A stretch of DNA of 64,000 bases from Saccharopolyspora erythraea NRRL 2338 (GTDB taxonomy: Bacteria > Actinomycetota > Actinomycetes > Mycobacteriales > Pseudonocardiaceae), in assembly GCF_000062885.1 (NCBI RefSeq), contig NC_009142.1, forward strand, positions 2,965,584 through 3,029,583, given 5' to 3'. A model generated the notes under the pieces. That model searched no databases. It was not told the DNA's origin and saw only the letters and a program-made list of their open reading frames with translations. A program made the position numbers and the translations under genes. Of the stretch, positions 61,068 to 64,000 are shown one piece after another. Each line of letters starts with the position of its first letter. The first letter of the stretch is position 1.

Positions 61068-61949
61068 TCAACCCGTGGTTGTGGCGAGGCATTCGGCGAG
61101 CGCATGTTCCAGCGTGGTGGATCCGGTGAGTTCCTTTCCGGCACCGGGTTCCACGCCGAGCTTGCCCGCGTTGAACGCGTCGTACATGTCGGTCAGCAGG
61201 TGTGCCGCGTCCGGGCTGCATCCCGAGATGCCGGTGAACAGTCCCATCCACTCGCTGCGCGCCACTTCGACCGCGTGCACGTCGCGGGCGAGGAGGTCGG
61301 ACAGCACGTGCGCCGTGTCCGCGGGTGAGTAGTCGTGCGGGCCGGTGATGAACCGGATCCGCGTCGATTCCGCGGGGTCCTCGAGCGCGTCCGCGATCGC
61401 TTCGCCGACGTCGATCGCGGAGACCATGCGGATCTTCCGCTCCAGCGGGGTCAGGAAGCTGGGGAACACGCCGTCGCGGCGAGCCGGCTCGATGGCGTAC
61501 CGCCAGTTCTCCATGAACTGCGGGCAGCGCAGGACCGTGGTCGGCAGTCCGGTGTCGCGAAGTGCTGCCTCCAGTGCTCGCGTGGTCAGGATCAGGCCGG
61601 TGCCCTGCGGGATCTCGGAGCCTTCGGCCGAGAGCGCGACCACGTGCGGCGGTTTCGCGATCTCGAGGGCCGCGGTGATCTTTTCGATCTGGCGGTCGTA
61701 GGTCGCGAGGACATCGGTTGCGTCGTAGTGCGTCGGCAGCATGACGAACACGCCGTTCACGCCGGTGCAGGCGGCGGCGAGGCTGTCGAGATCGGCGATG
61801 TCGGCGACGGCGAGCTCGCAGCCCATCTCACGCAGCGCCCCGCCGCGGCTCTCGTCGCGGACCACGGCGCGCACCGCGAGCCGTCGTCGGCGCAGCGCCG
61901 CCGCTGCCTGCCCACCGTTGAGTCCGGTCGCTCCGAGCACCGCGTACAT
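61068..61949 (-). CDS. NmrA-like NAD(P)-binding atypical SDR
   Basis: A 293-aa protein. YAVLGATGLNGGQAAAALRR is the atypical-SDR nucleotide motif (GATGxxG), with VRDESRG after the second strand (NADP-like). RCPQFMENWRY and SAIDVGEAIADALED are NmrA/HSCARG-family features. The YxxxK pair is absent, so it may be a redox sensor or a reductase such as quinone reductase QOR2. ATG start after CGAGGGGACGATGACGC. It converges with the LysR gene. Confidence 0.9.
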   Translation of the reverse strand: MYAVLGATGLNGGQAAAALRRRRLAVRAVVRDESRGGALREMGCELAVADIADLDSLAAACTGVNGVFVMLPTHYDATDVLATYDRQIEKITAALEIAKPPHVVALSAEGSEIPQGTGLILTTRALEAALRDTGLPTTVLRCPQFMENWRYAIEPARRDGVFPSFLTPLERKIRMVSAIDVGEAIADALEDPAESTRIRFITGPHDYSPADTAHVLSDLLARDVHAVEVARSEWMGLFTGISGCSPDAAHLLTDMYDAFNAGKLGVEPGAGKELTGSTTLEHALAECLATTTG

Positions 61950-62206
61950 GCGTCATCGTCCCCTCGTGGTCGCTCGCCCGAGCGGCCGGCCCGCCACCCC
62001 AGCAAAGCGGGCAGCTCGGTGCGTCTCGCTTCAAGCTAGCGCCTCGGATGGCCGGATCGTGCCGGAACGGACGGAGTGCGCGAGCACGAAGGGCGTCGAC
62101 CGCTCGACCTTCGCCGAACGCACGCCGATGGGTGGAACGTCGTTGTTCCCGACACAGCGTCTCCGTAGCCTCGGGGCAGGATTTCGCCTGGGGAGCTGGA
62201 GAATCG

Positions 62207-63877
62207 ATGGGTGACTACGCTTTCGATATGGGTTCGTACCGCCGCCCGGTCACGACTTCTTCGCCGGCGGCGCAGAAGTGGTTCGACCGGGGCCTGAACT
62301 GGACGTTCGGTTACGTCCACGAAGAGGCCGAGGCCTGTTTCCGCAAGGCGCTCGAACACGATCCGGACTGCGCGATGGCGCATTGGGGCATCGCCTACGT
62401 CATCGGTCCGAACTACAACAAGCCGTGGGAGCTGTTCGACGAGCGGGAGATCACCGAGACGCTGCGGCGGTCGCGAGAAGCCGTCGCGAAGGCGCGCAGC
62501 GCGATGGCCGGTGCCTCCGAAGCCGAGCAGGCGCTGATCGCGGCCTTGGGCGCGCGCTATCAGGCCGATACTCCCGCACCGGATCTGTCGGTGTGGAGCG
62601 ACGCCTACACCGATGCCATGCGGGAGGTCGTCCGGCGGTTCCCCGACGATCCCGACGTGGTCATGCTCGCGGCCGAGGCGATGCTGAACCGCACGCCGTG
62701 GAACATGTGGGACCTGCGCTCCGGCGACCCCACGCCCGGCGCGGACACCCTGGAGTGCAAGGCGCTCCTCGAACACGGCATCGCGGTCGTCCGCGGTCGT
62801 GGCGACCGGCCGCATCCGGGGATCTGGCACCTATACATCCACCTCATGGAGATGTCGGGCACTCCGGAGGCAGCGCTGCGCGTCGCCGACGAACTGCGCC
62901 GGCTGGTACCGGACTCCGGGCACCTGGCGCACATGCCGACCCACATCGACGTGCTGTGCGGCAACTACCAGGACGTCGTGGACTGGAACCACATCGGCAT
63001 CGAGAGGGACATGAAGTACTGGGAGTACGCGGGAGCGCTGAACTTCTACTCGCTGTACCGGGTGCACAACTACCACTTCAAGATGCACGGGGCGATGCTG
63101 CTCGGCCGGTTCGAGCCGGCGATGGAGGCCGCGCGCACGATGTTGGAGACCATCCCGGACGAGCTGGTCCGGATGCAGAACCCGCCGATGGCCGACTGGC
63201 TCGAGGCCTACATGTCGGTCAAGACGCATGCGCTCGTGCGCTTCGGCCGGTGGCGGGAGCTCATCGCCGATCCGCTGCCGGACGAGCCGGAGCTGTACAG
63301 CATGACCACGGCGATGAACCACTACGGCAAGGCCGTCGCGCACGCCAACCTCAAGCAGCACGACGAGGCGGCCATGGCGCAGCGCCGGTTCGAGGAGGCG
63401 GCCGCGAAGGTGCCGGAGACCCGGCGCCTGCACGTCGTCGAGTGCCACGACATCCTCGGCGTCGCCAGGGAGATGCTCACCGGAGAGGTCGAGTACCACA
63501 AGGGGAACCACGCGCTCGCCTTCGCGCATCTGCGCAAGGCGGTCGAGAACGAGGACAACTTGCCCTACGACGAGCCGTGGGGCTGGATGATGCCCAGCAG
63601 GCACGCGCTGGGCGCGCTGCTGCTGGAGCAGGGTCAGGTCGAGGAGGCCGCCGCGGCCTACGAAGCCGACCTGGGACTCGACGACACGATCATCCGGGCG
63701 AACCGGCACCCGAACAACGTGTGGGCATTGGTCGGTCTGCACGAGTGCTACACGCGGTTGCAGCGCACGACCGAGGCACGAATGATCAAGCCGCAGCTGG
63801 ATGTCGCTCTCGCTCGTGCCGACGCGTCGATCCCGGCTTCCTGCTTCTGCCGGACAACCACTCGCTGCTGCGGCTAG
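62207..63877 (+). CDS. Large tetratricopeptide-repeat protein
   Basis: A 556-aa soluble helical protein with repeated TPR-like pairs: WFDRGLNWTFGYVHEEAEAC, FRKALEHDPDCAMAHWGIAY near the start and AAAAYEADLGLDDTIIRANR near the end. The characteristic segment IGPNYNKPW and the Cys-rich end (ASCFCR) identify an actinobacterial TPR family without known function; it probably acts as a scaffold or has a metal site formed by its many His/Cys. ATG 62207 with GGGGAGCTGGAGAATCG upstream. Single gene. Confidence 0.88.
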   Translation: MGDYAFDMGSYRRPVTTSSPAAQKWFDRGLNWTFGYVHEEAEACFRKALEHDPDCAMAHWGIAYVIGPNYNKPWELFDEREITETLRRSREAVAKARSAMAGASEAEQALIAALGARYQADTPAPDLSVWSDAYTDAMREVVRRFPDDPDVVMLAAEAMLNRTPWNMWDLRSGDPTPGADTLECKALLEHGIAVVRGRGDRPHPGIWHLYIHLMEMSGTPEAALRVADELRRLVPDSGHLAHMPTHIDVLCGNYQDVVDWNHIGIERDMKYWEYAGALNFYSLYRVHNYHFKMHGAMLLGRFEPAMEAARTMLETIPDELVRMQNPPMADWLEAYMSVKTHALVRFGRWRELIADPLPDEPELYSMTTAMNHYGKAVAHANLKQHDEAAMAQRRFEEAAAKVPETRRLHVVECHDILGVAREMLTGEVEYHKGNHALAFAHLRKAVENEDNLPYDEPWGWMMPSRHALGALLLEQGQVEEAAAAYEADLGLDDTIIRANRHPNNVWALVGLHECYTRLQRTTEARMIKPQLDVALARADASIPASCFCRTTTRCCG

Positions 63878-64000
63878 CCGACGGGATCGGTGGTCTGCCG
63901 GCCAGGGAGCGGGAGCGGCGCGAGCGGTCGGTCGATGCGGCGGTATCCGAACGGCCGCCCAAACCATGCGGGGTGGGTGGCTGACCACCGGTGTGGTGAG
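63878..64000. other. Window end, no feature seen
   Basis: 123 bp after the TPR gene. No start, hairpin or operator is recognisable before the window ends. Confidence 0.4.

Noticed and set aside
1-64000. CRISPR array, rRNA, tRNA or prophage
   Set aside because: No regularly spaced direct repeats, no cloverleaf-like segment with CCA-type end and no phage structural or integrase gene were seen; this was a by-eye check, not a tRNAscan or CRISPR-finder run.

Overview
The window is very GC-rich DNA with NNC/NNG codon bias, many GTG and some TTG starts, and short ATGA/GTGA gene overlaps. LCP, F420/PNPOx-like, RraA-like, NTF2-like and caspase-family genes all point to a filamentous actinomycete. A Pseudonocardiaceae (Saccharopolyspora-like) host is my inference; no rRNA or tRNA gene is present to confirm it.

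Left part (1-24 kb) is an accessory region with many small, single-gene units. It holds an ABC exporter pair (206-2754), a VOC protein, a proline iminopeptidase, an SRPBCC protein next to a stand-alone ATP-dependent DNA ligase, a DHFR-like reductase, and a small secreted peptide. It also holds a caspase/EF-hand/membrane/cyclophilin fusion (10000-11796), an LCP cell-wall ligase, a STAS protein, an ATP-grasp enzyme and a three-gene molybdopterin oxidoreductase module (20442-22061). This region is decaying: an Nramp transporter, an RraA-family gene, an epoxide hydrolase and a LysR gene are all broken by frameshifts, stops or truncation.

Middle part (24-57 kb) is a large CoA-thioester catabolic island. 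A TetR regulator (24122) is followed by two zinc alcohol dehydrogenases, a KstD-like flavoprotein, several SDRs, thiolases, acyl-CoA dehydrogenases, enoyl-CoA hydratases, NTF2-like proteins and an MFS importer. A DUF35/thiolase pair, an acyl-CoA ligase, an MBL hydrolase, two Old-Yellow-Enzyme-type dienoyl reductases, a GMC oxidoreductase and an EthD protein complete it. At least four promoters in the island carry one 14-bp palindrome, consensus AACTGAATTCAGTT, which defines a local regulon. The gene set reads as uptake, CoA activation, oxidation, and thiolytic or retro-aldol cleavage of an alicyclic, terpenoid or steroid-like acid; the substrate cannot be read from sequence.

The island is interrupted at 43.8-47.5 kb by an IS200/IS605 element. 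Its tnpB is split by two IS5-type elements inserted in tandem at the same TAA target, so three TAA copies remain.

Right end (57-64 kb) holds a decayed CocE/NonD hydrolase tail, an MFS efflux pump coupled to an alpha/beta hydrolase and divergent from a LysR regulator, an NmrA-type NAD(P)-binding protein and a large TPR protein.
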